The notes under the pieces were generated by a model. The model was not told where the DNA came from. It saw only the letters and a list, made by a program, of their open reading frames with translations, and ran no database searches. Both the position numbers and the translations under genes were made by a program. Positions 63,041-64,000 of a stretch of 64,000 nucleotides of DNA are shown here, one piece after another. Source of the DNA: PLOWO2-12-38-17 sp963709355 (lineage in GTDB: Bacteria > Planctomycetota > Brocadiia > Brocadiales > Brocadiaceae); the NCBI GenBank assembly GCA_963709355.1, contig CAVPVY010000005.1:2604001-2668000 (forward strand), written 5' to 3'. Each line of letters starts with the position of its first letter. Within the stretch, counting starts at the first letter, position 1.

Positions 63041-63916
63041 ATGAAGCCGCTAACTAGCTCTGTATTAGCATTTATACTGCTTGCTGTTGGTATTATCGCT
63101 GTTACCCTTATTCTTATCTGTTTAGGCCGAAGGCGACCCACAAAAAATCATGTATTCTTCCTGTGGGTACATCGTATTGCAGGATATATTTTTGTTGCCC
63201 TCTATTTATTTATATGTGCTTTCATGCTCAAAAAACTTACTTCAAGTCACACAACTTTGACTCCAGCAACTGCGATTCACGCATATATTGGAATTACTAT
63301 TTTCCCTCTGCTAATTGCCAAGATATCTATTGTAAGGCTATTTAAAAAATATTACCGGCGTTTATCAATCTACGGAATAATTATAATAATAATTACTTAT
63401 ATGGCAGTAGCTTTAAGCGCAGGTTATTTCACGCTTACTACAGTAGGAGGTCAATATGCAGTGCTTTACGACAAAGGAACCCCTGTAAAAGTTAATATAA
63501 ACATGGGTCATAAAGTCATTCAGCAAAGATGCTCTACATGCCATTTCCTGGAAAAGGTCTATGCCTCTGTTAAAACGGAAAATGACTGGCGAAATTATAT
63601 CACGAATATCCGCATCAAAGAACCTGCAATCTTAAATGACCAGGAGGCGTTGCAGGTACTGGGTTATCTGGTAAACAATCTTGGCATTGATGATACAAAG
63701 ATGGATGTACAAATAGGCATGAAGATTATTCTGGGAAAGTGTCACAAATGCCATACCATTGAACGTATATTTACATCCAAAAAGAACTCGGCAGATTGGG
63801 CAAAAACAATTGAGCTTATGCGGTCGTTTGACCCCACTTTATTGAACGATTCAGAGGCAAGGCAGGTTAATTATTATCTTGATAAAGTACTTGCGGGTAA
63901 AGGCATTGAAAAATGA
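63041..63916 (+). CDS. Membrane protein with four helices and two c-type haem motifs
   Basis: A 291-residue protein. Four membrane helices (residues ~5-27, 36-60, 74-94, 108-132) with His in the spans (VHRIAGY, HAYIG), consistent with b-type haem, followed by a soluble C-terminal half with two C-x-x-C-H sites, CSTCHFLEKVY (~164) and CHKCHTIERIF (~232), each followed by an ~30-residue helical pattern with a W-[RA]-x-x-I. It looks like an internal duplication of a cytochrome c module. With the adjacent FAD oxidoreductase it could form a membrane electron-transfer unit to exported acceptors. Confidence 0.7.
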   Translation: MKPLTSSVLAFILLAVGIIAVTLILICLGRRRPTKNHVFFLWVHRIAGYIFVALYLFICAFMLKKLTSSHTTLTPATAIHAYIGITIFPLLIAKISIVRLFKKYYRRLSIYGIIIIIITYMAVALSAGYFTLTTVGGQYAVLYDKGTPVKVNINMGHKVIQQRCSTCHFLEKVYASVKTENDWRNYITNIRIKEPAILNDQEALQVLGYLVNNLGIDDTKMDVQIGMKIILGKCHKCHTIERIFTSKKNSADWAKTIELMRSFDPTLLNDSEARQVNYYLDKVLAGKGIEK

Positions 63917-64000
63917 ATTCTATTAAATTAAAAACGACGCCCTTGTGGAAATTAACCTGACAAAATCGCTTTTGAAGATCAAAGACATTAAAATAATCCA
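63917..64000. other. Window end, no supported feature
   Basis: The last 84 bases hold only short frames; one that begins GTGGAAATTAACCTGACAAA (63953) is open to the edge but lacks a Shine-Dalgarno, so I do not call a gene. Confidence 0.3.

Noticed and set aside
63913..63960. 15-codon frame starting ATG 63913
   Set aside because: Too short, no Shine-Dalgarno and overlaps the cytochrome gene stop.

Overview
The window looks like a chromosomal segment of an AT-rich, Gram-negative-type bacterium. It carries genes for Kdo and heptose lipopolysaccharide (kdsB, two GT9 heptosyltransferase-like genes, a WaaE-like GT2), small c-type cytochromes, a superoxide reductase, a hemerythrin-like protein, long coiled-coil exported proteins and many paralogous integral-membrane GT39 glycosyltransferases. 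Together these fit an anaerobic planctomycete of the anammox type (Brocadiales), but that is an inference: no 16S rRNA or hydrazine-metabolism gene lies in the window, and I found no tRNA or rRNA gene.

Layout. 0-12 kb: two tandem beta-carbonic-anhydrase-like proteins, a formylglycine-generating-enzyme-like protein with an exported coiled-coil partner, serA, a decayed coiled-coil/TPR gene, a phosphoesterase, an ABC-2 permease, parB (with a perfect parS inside it), pyrG-kdsB (overlapping) and nadC. 12-20 kb: a SWIM/SNF2 helicase with a decayed paralogous C-terminus nearby, a small restriction-modification module whose methyltransferase is frameshifted while its endonuclease is open, a hemerythrin-like gene and miaB. 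20-34 kb: an envelope-glycosylation region with a 3'-truncated response regulator, four GT39 (ArnT/PMT-like) genes, an SDR, a GT9, a dead IS1595-family element, and a 675-residue membrane-anchored protein with fifteen consecutive exact 11-residue repeats; then a Ca/Na exchanger and waaF. 35-50 kb: a two-component NtrB/NtrC-like pair, a coiled-coil protein, dnaE, a double nucleoside-diphosphate-kinase-fold protein, an MBL hydrolase, gyrA, a GT2 and a radical SAM/SPASM gene. 50-55 kb: acetyltransferases, hypothetical genes and several decayed genes, a ferritin-like protein, a nitroreductase with an in-frame amber codon and a flavin reductase. 55-64 kb: aroB, dprA, then a same-strand stress/redox run: two small heat-shock proteins, ferredoxin, superoxide reductase, a 64-residue unknown, two monohaem cytochromes c, phosphofructokinase, an FAD-dependent NAD(P)H oxidoreductase and a membrane protein with two c-haem sites.

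The strongest candidates for something undescribed are the hendecad-repeat membrane protein translationally coupled to the GT39 array (30.3-32.3 kb) and the redox/stress run at 58-64 kb, where the superoxide reductase lacks its usual Glu ligand. A recurring oddity is single-base frameshifts in short homopolymers (TPR gene, methyltransferase, third GT39, the 50 kb gene). They may be real decay or assembly error, and reads are needed to decide.
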